From Bacteroidota bacterium (GTDB taxonomy: Bacteria > Bacteroidota > Ignavibacteria > Ignavibacteriales > Melioribacteraceae): a DNA stretch of 12,578 nt. This document shows, one piece after another, positions 1-7,006 of the stretch. Made by a program: the position numbers and the translations under genes. The stretch covers positions 1-12,578 of the forward strand of contig JAKAMS010000035.1 of NCBI GenBank assembly GCA_021812745.1, given 5' to 3'. Numbering within the stretch: position 1 is the first letter of the stretch; each line of letters opens with the position of its first letter. The notes below the pieces were generated by a model that was not told the origin of the DNA, ran no database searches, and was given only the letters and a program-made list of their open reading frames with translations.

Positions 1-38
1 TACAGTCCGCCCCGGCTCTCCAACTCCGGCGTCCGCCC
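1..38 (-). tRNA. tRNA-Tyr (GTA), 5' half, cut by window edge
   Basis: Read on the minus strand, these bases fold as the 5' part of a tRNA. They give a 7-base acceptor strand (GGGCGGA), a CG linker, a D arm with CCGG/CCGG arms around a ten-base loop containing the AG..GG pattern, then the 5' anticodon strand GCGGA followed by C-T-G-T-A. The last three bases are anticodon GTA, so the gene would decode tyrosine. The 3' half lies outside the window, so neither the acceptor pairing nor the long variable arm typical of tRNA-Tyr can be checked. Position 8 reads C instead of the near-universal U. A promoter lies about 35 bases upstream. Confidence 0.72.
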
Positions 39-74
39 AGACAAATTTCACCCACTAATTCAAAAATCGAGCTT

Positions 75-105
75 CAAATATAGAACGGAGTAAATAAAAA
101 AGCAA
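75..105 (-). promoter_or_regulatory. Promoter of the tRNA-Tyr gene
   Basis: On the minus strand a TATATTTG box (75-82) matches the Bacteroidota -7 consensus TAnnTTTG, and a TTG (103-105) lies 20 bases upstream. Read as a classical sigma-70 site it is TTGCTT–17 bases–TATATT. Either reading puts the transcription start near 70 and leaves a leader of about 30 bases before the tRNA. The same eight-base box occurs at 6404-6411 before the peptidase/nuo operon. Confidence 0.6.
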
Positions 106-144
106 GAAAAGTTATTATGAATTAATCCCAAGCTTAAAATAGCT

Positions 145-1683
145 CTAATGACCCCACAATTCCCTATCTAAACTCCGATATTGAATTGCCTCAGAAATGT
201 GTTGCGGCTTTATTTCCGTTGATCCATCTAAGTCAGCTATAGTCCGGCTCACTTTTAGAATTCTATCATATGCCCGCGCCGATAATCCTAACCGTGTCAT
301 TGCCATTTTCAACAAATCTTCACACTGGTTATCCACTTTACAGAATTTACGAATTTCCTTGGATGCCATGTCCGCATTCTTGAATATATTTTTTATTCCT
401 GAAAATCTTAATTGTTGAATTTCCCTTGCCGAGATTACCCGTTTTCTAATCTCACTTGATTTTTCTCCAGCAGAGCTAGAAGCCAGCTCCTTAAACTTTA
501 CTGCCGGAACTTCAATATGAATATCAATTCTGTCCAAAAGTGGACCTGAAATTCTTGCCATATATTTTTGAATTTGCATTGTATTGCAGGTGCATTCTTT
601 ATTTGGATCAGTAAAAAATCCGCATGGGCAAGGATTCATAGCTGCTGCCAACATAAAATTTGCAGGAAACTCAAGAGACATTTTAGAACGGCTTACAGTT
701 ACTTTATAATCTTCAAGCGGCTGGCGTAAAACTTCCAAAACATTTTTCTTGAATTCAGGCAATTCATCTAAAAATAGTACACCGTGATGTGCATATGAAA
801 CTTCGCCCGGACGTGGAATAGTTCCGCCTCCTATCAGAGCCGCATCAGAAATTGTGTGATGGGGACTTCTAAAAGGTCGCTCTGTAATTAACGCTTGATC
901 TTTGCGCAGAATTCCGGCAATAGAATGAATTTTTGTAGTCTCAAGTGCTTCTTCAAAATTTAGCGGCGGAAGAATTGAAGGAAATCTTTTAGCAAGCATT
1001 GTTTTGCCTGAACCTGGTGGTCCGATCATTAAAATATTATGTCCGCCGGCGGCTGCAATTTCTAATGCACGCTTAACATTCTCTTGCCCTTTAACATCGG
1101 AGAAATCAAGAGCATAAGTATTAACTTGAGAAAAGATCTCATTCTTGTCTGTATAAACCGGATTAAATTTCTCTTCTTCATTTAAAAACTGGATCACTTC
1201 TATAAGTTTATTCAAACCATAAACTTCTATACCATCAACTATAGATGCTTCTTTCACAGATTCAGTAGGAAGAATTATCTTTTTAATACCGAGTCTTCTA
1301 GCTTCTACCGTGATTGGCAAGGCACCTTTGATTTTACGAAGTGTGCCATCGAGTGAAAGTTCCCCAAGAATAAAAGTTTGATTGAGTAAATCCGGATTAA
1401 TTATTTCTGTCGCCGCAAGAATTCCAACTGCAATTGGCAGATCGAATGAACTTCCTTCTTTCTTAATATCTGCGGGTGCTAAGTTGATAGTAATCTTTTT
1501 AAGAGGAAATTCAATTCCAGAATTTTTGATAGCGGCAAGAACTCTTTCTCTGCTTTCCTTTACGGCATTATCGGGTAAACCGACTATAGTAATAGAAGGA
1601 AGTTGTTTCTCATAATGGGTTTCAACTTCAACTAGATAAGCATCAATACCGAATGTAGCACCGGAGAGGACTTTGGAAAACAT
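145..1683 (-). CDS. YifB/ComM-family Mg-chelatase-like AAA+ ATPase
   Basis: This 512-residue protein has the full three-part YifB layout. The N-terminal ChlI-like domain covers about 1-170. A central AAA+ ATPase follows, with Walker A GPPGSGKT at 221-228 and Walker B LFLDE at 303-307. The C-terminal Mg-chelatase helical domain follows an LLDRID motif near 382-387. A four-cysteine cluster (C352, C354, C364, C366), probably a metal-binding knuckle, sits in the ATPase part. Characterised ComM proteins are hexameric helicases that help branch migration of incoming DNA in natural transformation, while YifB in non-competent bacteria has no settled role. Length is normal for the family. ATG at 1683 is supported by GGGGAAG (1691-1697) seven bases upstream. 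It lies 99 bases downstream of nuoI and may be read through from that operon. No competence genes are visible nearby. Confidence 0.93.
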   Translation of the reverse strand: MFSKVLSGATFGIDAYLVEVETHYEKQLPSITIVGLPDNAVKESRERVLAAIKNSGIEFPLKKITINLAPADIKKEGSSFDLPIAVGILAATEIINPDLLNQTFILGELSLDGTLRKIKGALPITVEARRLGIKKIILPTESVKEASIVDGIEVYGLNKLIEVIQFLNEEEKFNPVYTDKNEIFSQVNTYALDFSDVKGQENVKRALEIAAAGGHNILMIGPPGSGKTMLAKRFPSILPPLNFEEALETTKIHSIAGILRKDQALITERPFRSPHHTISDAALIGGGTIPRPGEVSYAHHGVLFLDELPEFKKNVLEVLRQPLEDYKVTVSRSKMSLEFPANFMLAAAMNPCPCGFFTDPNKECTCNTMQIQKYMARISGPLLDRIDIHIEVPAVKFKELASSSAGEKSSEIRKRVISAREIQQLRFSGIKNIFKNADMASKEIRKFCKVDNQCEDLLKMAMTRLGLSARAYDRILKVSRTIADLDGSTEIKPQHISEAIQYRSLDRELWGH

Positions 1684-1713
1684 AAATTTGCTTCCCCGAT
1701 TTTGGATTTAAAC

Positions 1714-1741
1714 TAACAAAAAATCAGATAACAAAAAAATC
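1714..1741. repeat. Short tandem A/T-rich direct repeat between nuoI and the YifB gene
   Basis: On the plus strand TAACAAAAAATC (1714-1725) is repeated as TAACAAAAAAATC (1729-1741) after three bases, differing by one A. On the transcribed strand this gives two runs of T, each followed by GTTA. No stable GC-rich stem precedes either run, so it is not a convincing intrinsic terminator. A lone TAAATTTG (1764-1771) fits the -7 box but has no -33 partner at the right distance. Confidence 0.4.
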
Positions 1742-1782
1742 CGTTATTGGAGTGAACTAACAGCAAATTTATTTACTAAAGA

Positions 1783-2277
1783 CTATTTAAACTTTCTTAA
1801 GAATTCCAATCTGTCTTTCAGATTATCAACCTGTACAAGCAGTTTATCCTTACCAAAGATCGCATCTTTTCTGTTCTTGAAAACCAATTCATAATCTTTA
1901 CTCATTACAATCGCTTCTTCCGGACATACTTCTTCACAAAAACCGCAGAAGATGCAGCGCAGCATATTAATTTCAAATTTTTGCGGATATCTTTCTTTTT
2001 CCAATTCTGTTTCAGACGCCTGGACCTCAATTGCAAGAGCAGGGCAAACACGCGAACATAAGCCGCAAGCTACACATCGCTCGGTTCCGTTCTTTTCTTG
2101 AACAAGAACAGGGCGACCACGGTATGACGATGGTGGTTCAAATCTAACTTCTGGATATTGCATTGTAACATTTGGACGAAACATATTTTTAAGTGTGAGC
2201 GCCATACCCTTTACAATTTCGGGAATGTAGAGTTTCTCCAAAATATTCAAATCTTCTTTTCTTTTTTGTACCGGCAT
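1783..2277 (-). CDS. nuoI: NADH-quinone oxidoreductase subunit I (NuoI), 2×[4Fe-4S]
   Basis: This 164-residue protein carries the two ferredoxin-type motifs of NuoI. C68, C71, C74 and C78 form one, and C108, C111, C114 and C118 the other, each ending in CP. These hold clusters N6a and N6b, which pass electrons from the NuoG arm toward N2 and quinone in respiratory complex I. The N-terminal amphipathic region (about 10-45) is expected to lie against the membrane next to NuoH. Length is typical. The ATG at 2277 has AAAAGG six bases upstream. It follows nuoH by 37 bases and ends the visible nuo run: no nuoJ, K, L, M or N follows, and the next gene is of the YifB family. Confidence 0.96.
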   Translation of the reverse strand: MPVQKRKEDLNILEKLYIPEIVKGMALTLKNMFRPNVTMQYPEVRFEPPSSYRGRPVLVQEKNGTERCVACGLCSRVCPALAIEVQASETELEKERYPQKFEINMLRCIFCGFCEEVCPEEAIVMSKDYELVFKNRKDAIFGKDKLLVQVDNLKDRLEFLRKFK

Positions 2278-2314
2278 TTTCTACCTTTTCAATCCGACAA
2301 AGACGGACAATTAT

Positions 2315-3346
2315 TTATAATCCAAAAATCATTATTAGAGCAGCGACCCAAATAATATTTGCAAGTGCTAACGGAAACATTACTTTCCAGCCGAGACTCA
2401 TTAGCTGGTCATATCTAAAACGCGGTAATGACCATCGAACCCACATAAAGAAGAATATCAAAGCTACAATCTTAATCAGGAAAGCGGCAATTTGTATAAT
2501 AGTAGTAATAGTGTAGCTGAGTCCTAATTTTTCTATGTAAGGAACCTGATAACCGCCAAGGTAGAGTGTAACAATCATTGCGCTGGCAATTGCCATATTA
2601 GCATATTCAGCAAGAAAGAAACCGGCAAATTTAAACGAGCTATATTCTGTATGGTAACCACCGACAAGTTCGGGTTCTGCTTCAGGTAAATCAAAAGGTA
2701 ATCTGTTGGTTTCTGCGAATGCCGATACTAAAAATGTTATAAATCCTATCGGTTGAAGAATTGCGTTCCACATCCAACCATGCTGAGCTTCAACTATTTT
2801 TACTGGACTCAAAGATTGAGACATTAAAATCACACCGGCAACAGAAAATCCCATAGAGACTTCATAAGAAATCATCTGTGCGGAAGAACGAATTCCTCCA
2901 AGTAAAGAATACTTGCTTCCTGAAGACCATCCAGCAAAAGTAATTCCATATACACCAAGAGATGTGAGTGCTAGAACATAAAGTATTCCAATGTTCACAT
3001 CGGCAACAACTAAATTTATTTTGTATCCAAATATTTCAATTGGCGGTCCTAATGGTATTACAGCGTAGGTGGCAAAAGAAACAAACAATGCAATGAACGG
3101 AGCCAGAGTATGTAGCGGTTTATTTGCAGCGTCTGGAATAATATCTTCTTTAAACATGAGTTTAAAAACATCTGCAAACGGTTGAAGCAACCCCAGCCAT
3201 CCTACACGATTTGGTCCAACTCTGTTTTGAACCCATGCGCTAATCTTTCTTTCAAAGTAAACTGAATACGCTACCGTAAGTAAAAGCATTACAACAATAA
3301 TCAGAATCTTGATTAGAGAGATTATTAGTATTTCCCAAATGTTCAT
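2315..3346 (-). CDS. nuoH: NADH-quinone oxidoreductase subunit H (NuoH)
   Basis: NuoH is the membrane subunit that anchors the peripheral arm of complex I and forms most of the quinone-entry chamber. The 343-residue protein is strongly hydrophobic, with about eight membrane helices. It shows the family signatures: NRVGPNRVG at 41-49, the following loop with PFADVFKLMFKED (56-68), and the acidic loop AETNRLPFDLPEAEPEL at 211-227, whose glutamates are central to quinone/proton coupling. Length is close to the usual 320-350. The ATG at 3346 is preceded by GGAG (3357-3360). A 66-base gap separates it from nuoG, with nothing recognisable in it, and nuoI follows after 37 bases. Confidence 0.96.
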   Translation of the reverse strand: MNIWEILIISLIKILIIVVMLLLTVAYSVYFERKISAWVQNRVGPNRVGWLGLLQPFADVFKLMFKEDIIPDAANKPLHTLAPFIALFVSFATYAVIPLGPPIEIFGYKINLVVADVNIGILYVLALTSLGVYGITFAGWSSGSKYSLLGGIRSSAQMISYEVSMGFSVAGVILMSQSLSPVKIVEAQHGWMWNAILQPIGFITFLVSAFAETNRLPFDLPEAEPELVGGYHTEYSSFKFAGFFLAEYANMAIASAMIVTLYLGGYQVPYIEKLGLSYTITTIIQIAAFLIKIVALIFFFMWVRWSLPRFRYDQLMSLGWKVMFPLALANIIWVAALIMIFGL

Positions 3347-3412
3347 GAACTAATCACTCCGAATTTTTTAATAGAACGTGGATTATTAACAATCACAATC
3401 AACGTTCCACTT

Positions 3413-5086
3413 TCAAACTGTAACTGTCTGTTTAATTTTAAGCAACACTCCCTGCTCACCTATAGTATCGTAATCCAGTCCTTTGAAGCTATCCACAGAA
3501 TGAGTCAAATCTATGAAAACATCTTCTGCCATTTCGTATTTTGTTTTTGCACCAAGATATGTGGAGAGCATGGTAAATATTTTCCAGCTTGGTTTAGAAT
3601 CGTATTTTGATCCTTGCATCCAACGGTCAAACTTAGTTCCAAATTTATCCCAGCGGCTCATCTTCATTCCATCAAGCGCGCGGTCCATTTCTTCTGTTGC
3701 TACTGCCGGGCGAATTCTTTGAACTCTTCCTTGAAAGTTTACGAATGTTCCGTTCTTCTCTGCATATGTTGAAGCCGGAAAAACTATATCTGCCAATGTT
3801 GTAGTTTTGTTTTGGTTTGTAGCATGAACAATTAACAGTTCAAGCTTGCCCAGAATTTTTTCATATTCTTCGTTCAGAGATGCAACATCCTCTTCCATAA
3901 CATAAAGCGCTTTGATCTTACCTTCTTTAATTGCTTTCATTATTCCTTCAAAGCGCAATCCATTTGAACCGGCTCTTACGCCCGCTAATTCTGCGCCAAG
4001 TGTGTTTGGAGTTTTATCTTCGCGAATTAAAATGTCATCTTGATCGCCATAAACAGTATGATTTACAAAATCGCTATTAACAACGCCAAGAGATTTGGCA
4101 AATTTTACTAATGCAAAGTTATCTTCACATGTAGTAAACGCAGAACCGATGAATGCTATCTCTCCGCTTTTGTAGTCCTTCAAACTTTTCGCCGCTACTT
4201 TCAACGCTTCTTCCCAAGATACTTTTTCTAGTTCTCCTTCTTTGCGTATGAAAGTTCCGTTAATTCTATTATCCGCGTTCACATTTTTAAAAGTATTTAA
4301 TCTTCCGTTATCGCACATCCAGAAACTGTTCACATCATTATTTTGACGCGGAGTTAATCTTAATATTTGATTATTGCGAACCCAAACTTCTGTATTGCAT
4401 CCACGCGCGCATCCAACACATACAGAATTTGTCTTCGACATTTCCCACACACGGGATTTAAATCTAAAATCTTGATTTGTTAGCGCACCAACCGGACAAA
4501 TATCGGTCGTGTTTAATGTGTAAGGATTATCGAATGACTCTCCGGGGAAGGTTGTGATGGTAACTTTATCTCCCCTTTTAACAAATGTAAGTTGACTTTT
4601 CTTTGCAATCTCATCAGAAAAACGGATACATCTTGAACATGATATACAGCGTTCACCATCGAATTTAATATTCGGTCCAAGCTGAACACGTTTTTCTTTT
4701 CTGTTTTTGATTTCTTCGAAATGACTTTCACCGCTGCCATGCGCATAAGCATATTCTTGAAGTTTGCATTCACCGGCTTCATCACAAATTGGGCAATCTA
4801 ATGGATGATTGATGAGAATAAATTCCATTACTGCATTGCGTGCTTGCAAAGTTTTTTCCGATTTGGTATAAACAACCATTCCATCCATTGCATATGTTGA
4901 ACATGAAATAGCAAGTTTAGGCATCTTTTCAATTTCTACAAGACAAACACGGCAATTACCGGAAACAGATAAACTAGGATGCCAACAGAAATGCGGAATT
5001 TCAATACCCGCAGCGCGCGCGGCTTCTATTACAGTTTGTCCTTGTTTAAACTCGATCTGATTACCGTCAACAGTTAACATTGGCAT
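3413..5086 (-). CDS. nuoG: NADH-quinone oxidoreductase subunit G (NuoG), short form
   Basis: This is the large iron-sulfur subunit of the complex I peripheral arm. The N-terminal 2Fe-2S domain has C34, C45, C48 and C62 (N1b). A His-Cys3 site follows with H94, C98, C101 and C107 (N5), then a 4Fe-4S site with C147, C150, C153 and C197 (N4). A further CxxCxxxC with a distant cysteine (C223, C226, C230, C258) fits the extra N7 cluster found in only some bacteria. The rest is a reduced molybdopterin-oxidoreductase-like domain ending in a YAEKNGTFVN-type segment and a lysine-rich tail. At 557 residues it is clearly shorter than E. coli (about 910) or Thermus (about 780) NuoG. The start at 5086 is supported by AGGGAAAG, which overlaps the stop codon of the peptidase upstream; M3 is a possible alternative start. 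Translational coupling to that peptidase is likely. Confidence 0.95.
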   Translation of the reverse strand: MPMLTVDGNQIEFKQGQTVIEAARAAGIEIPHFCWHPSLSVSGNCRVCLVEIEKMPKLAISCSTYAMDGMVVYTKSEKTLQARNAVMEFILINHPLDCPICDEAGECKLQEYAYAHGSGESHFEEIKNRKEKRVQLGPNIKFDGERCISCSRCIRFSDEIAKKSQLTFVKRGDKVTITTFPGESFDNPYTLNTTDICPVGALTNQDFRFKSRVWEMSKTNSVCVGCARGCNTEVWVRNNQILRLTPRQNNDVNSFWMCDNGRLNTFKNVNADNRINGTFIRKEGELEKVSWEEALKVAAKSLKDYKSGEIAFIGSAFTTCEDNFALVKFAKSLGVVNSDFVNHTVYGDQDDILIREDKTPNTLGAELAGVRAGSNGLRFEGIMKAIKEGKIKALYVMEEDVASLNEEYEKILGKLELLIVHATNQNKTTTLADIVFPASTYAEKNGTFVNFQGRVQRIRPAVATEEMDRALDGMKMSRWDKFGTKFDRWMQGSKYDSKPSWKIFTMLSTYLGAKTKYEMAEDVFIDLTHSVDSFKGLDYDTIGEQGVLLKIKQTVTV

Positions 5087-5097
5087 ATTGCTTTCCC

Positions 5098-6366
5098 TTA
5101 CACAACTTTCTTAGGCAGTAAATTTTTTGAAGACAAAATTACTCTTGTTAGACCACCATTTTCAAATTTATTTGATGAATAAAACAATTCATTCGACATT
5201 TCCTGAATATCCTTTGCAGTAACGGACTGGATATGCTTAACAGTCTCTTCAACAGATTTTATTTTGTTGAAGTAGATTACCGACTGTGCAATTCTAAGCA
5301 TACGGTTAGTTGTGCTTTCCAAGCTCATCAGCATACTGCCAATCAAATATTCTTTTGCGCGGCTGAGTTCTACTTCTCCGACCTTCTTTTGTTTAATTTT
5401 TTCAATTTCGCTAAGAATCAGACTCTGCGCTTTATAAACCGATTTATTGTTAGTCGAAAGATAAACTCCGAATGTGGAGATATCAAAAAAAGAATTTAAA
5501 AATGTATTGATTTGATAGGCAATTCCGTTCTCTTCACGCACCTTTTGAAAGAGACGCGAACTGCTCCCTTCACCAAGAATGTGAGAAAGAACGCTTACAA
5601 TATTGCGTCTCTTCTCTTTGATTCCGTATGTCGGCTTGCCAAGTATATAGTGAACTTGCTGTGTTTTTTTTTCTACATAAATATCGCTTGCCGGTTTTAA
5701 TATTAGTTCGCGTTTTTTCTCGTTGGAAGTCTTTAAACTTTTTGTAATGTATTTTTTTGCAAACCTGATTAAATCTTCATGCTCAATATTTCCCGAAGCT
5801 ACAATGAAGAAGCGGTCGAAAGTATAATTCTCTTTTACAAAGTTGATTAGATCTTTTTGCCTAAATGAACGTAAATTTTTTTTTGTTCCAATGATAGGCA
5901 TTCCAAGCGAATTACATGCGAAGACATTACTCTCAAATTTGTCAAATATAAACTCGTCCGGAGAGTCTTCAATATCGTATAATTCGTCAATTACAACTGC
6001 GGATTCTTTTTCAATTTCTTTAGGGTTAAAAACCGAGTTTTGGGTCATGTCTGCAAGCACTTCAAATGTTTTTTCAACATGATCAGTCAATCCTCTGCCG
6101 TAAAAACATGTATGTTCTTTGGATGTGAATGCGTTTAGATACCCGCCGAGTGATTCAATATCTTCTGCAATTTTCTTTGCCGATCTCTTTTTTGTTCCTT
6201 TAAAGAACATGTGTTCAAGAAAATGGCTTATACCGCTGTTATCTTTTGTTTCATCACGTGAGCCAACGTTAAACCAAAAACCGAGCGAGAATGATTTTAC
6301 AAAACTAATCTTCTCAGAAATTATTTTTATTCCGTTGGGAAGCTCTGTGATGTTTATATTTTTCAA
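5098..6366 (-). CDS. M16-family zinc metallopeptidase (processing-peptidase-like)
   Basis: This 422-residue protein has the inverted zinc site HFLEH (H48, E51, H52), with E121 and E128 at the family spacing for the third ligand region (H-x2-E-H-x75-E). The second, non-catalytic half carries the M16 signature GSSSRLFQ..RE..G.AY at 267-284, including R271 and Y284. Size matches the M16B group (mitochondrial processing peptidase beta, Bacillus MlpA/YmxG), which cleaves peptides or presequence-like segments as a dimer. No signal peptide is seen, so it is probably cytoplasmic. The only reasonable start is TTG at 6366, because a TAA stop lies directly in front and the next Met is residue 53; no clear ribosome-binding site precedes it. 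A good promoter sits about 40-70 bases upstream. It ends 11 bases before nuoG, so it leads the nuoGHI operon. Confidence 0.93.
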   Translation of the reverse strand: MKNINITELPNGIKIISEKISFVKSFSLGFWFNVGSRDETKDNSGISHFLEHMFFKGTKKRSAKKIAEDIESLGGYLNAFTSKEHTCFYGRGLTDHVEKTFEVLADMTQNSVFNPKEIEKESAVVIDELYDIEDSPDEFIFDKFESNVFACNSLGMPIIGTKKNLRSFRQKDLINFVKENYTFDRFFIVASGNIEHEDLIRFAKKYITKSLKTSNEKKRELILKPASDIYVEKKTQQVHYILGKPTYGIKEKRRNIVSVLSHILGEGSSSRLFQKVREENGIAYQINTFLNSFFDISTFGVYLSTNNKSVYKAQSLILSEIEKIKQKKVGEVELSRAKEYLIGSMLMSLESTTNRMLRIAQSVIYFNKIKSVEETVKHIQSVTAKDIQEMSNELFYSSNKFENGGLTRVILSSKNLLPKKVV

Positions 6367-6403
6367 TTAGAGGTTTCTATATATAGTGAAGAAAAATGTG
6401 GGG

Positions 6404-6435
6404 CAAATATAGAGAAGAGTGGTTTGGTTATCAAA
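6404..6435 (-). promoter_or_regulatory. Bacteroidota-type promoter of the M16 peptidase–nuoGHI operon
   Basis: On the minus strand TTTG (6432-6435), 20 bases, then TATATTTG (6404-6411) is a full match to the -33/-7 pattern TTTG–N19-21–TAnnTTTG of Bacteroidota. Transcription would begin near 6397 and give a leader of about 30 bases to the TTG start at 6366. It is the only strong promoter seen between the peptidase and nuoI, which supports one four-gene transcript. Confidence 0.65.
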
Positions 6436-6501
6436 TGAGTGAATAATTCAAAGAATTGAAAAGAAAAGTAATTTTGGGTCTGTTCAAAACTTAGTTACAT
6501 C

Positions 6502-6936
6502 TTATTTTAATTTTCCCAAAACATTTACAACATCATTTATCACTTTACTACAAACTTTTACGTTAAGCTTTTTCTCTTTAACTATGGCTCTTCCTTCCGT
6601 TGTTGAGACACTAATACCAAGAAGTTTTTCACAGTCCAATGTGTTGTTCATTTTTTTAATCTCATCCATAAATTGATTTGAGATTCTATAGACATCGGCT
6701 TTACCGGCTTCACGTTCTTTTTGCGAGTTCCAACTTTTAAGCCCTATCACCATTAATCCTCCGGTGATTGCACCACAAATTTTTCCATTACGCGCAATGC
6801 CTCCGCCAAAAGGAGAAGCAATTTTTAAGGCTGTCTCCTGATCCAATCCAAGTTCGTCGGCAAAAGCGCATAAAACTGCCTGAGGACAATTAAATTCTTC
6901 TTTGTAAAGTTTAATTGCTTTTTCAACTGTTTTCAT
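6502..6936 (-). CDS. C-GCAxxG-C-C family protein (putative redox-active)
   Basis: This 144-residue protein matches the C_GCAxxG_C_C family, named for its conserved cysteines. C17 lies in an FNCPQAVL segment, C54 in GKICGAITGG (the GCAxxG position), C102 near a TLDCEKLLG segment and C129 near the C terminus. The family is small and soluble. Redox or metal-binding roles are proposed from the cysteines, but no reaction is established to my knowledge. Length is typical and all four cysteines are present, so the gene looks functional. ATG at 6936 has only a weak purine tract upstream. It appears monocistronic: a hairpin separates it from the aminotransferase upstream and a separate promoter drives the peptidase downstream. 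Confidence 0.88.
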   Translation of the reverse strand: MKTVEKAIKLYKEEFNCPQAVLCAFADELGLDQETALKIASPFGGGIARNGKICGAITGGLMVIGLKSWNSQKEREAGKADVYRISNQFMDEIKKMNNTLDCEKLLGISVSTTEGRAIVKEKKLNVKVCSKVINDVVNVLGKLK

Positions 6937-6953
6937 ATTTTTTCTTTAGTCAA

Positions 6954-6986
6954 AAGATAAGCGATTCTCAGACCGCCGTTTATCTT
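6954..6986 (-). terminator. Weak hairpin terminator candidate after the aminotransferase gene
   Basis: On the minus strand AAGATAA pairs with TTATCTT (7 bp). An inner GCG/CGC pairing is offset by a three-base bulge, and the loop is about ten bases. The right arm runs into a short TTTT. It starts about 20 bases after the aminotransferase stop codon and lies before the next gene. The stem is AT-rich and the T-tract short, so termination may be partial. Confidence 0.35.
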
Positions 6987-7006
6987 ATTGTTATTAAATC
7001 ACAAAA

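Noticed and set aside
1684..1782. T-runs between nuoI and the YifB gene as an intrinsic terminator
   Set aside because: No stem of adequate length or G+C content precedes the T-runs; the best pairing is five A/T-rich base pairs with the T-run inside the loop.
4513..4785. A 90-codon minus-strand open frame inside nuoG
   Set aside because: It is an out-of-frame shadow of nuoG, which has intact cluster-binding motifs across the same bases.
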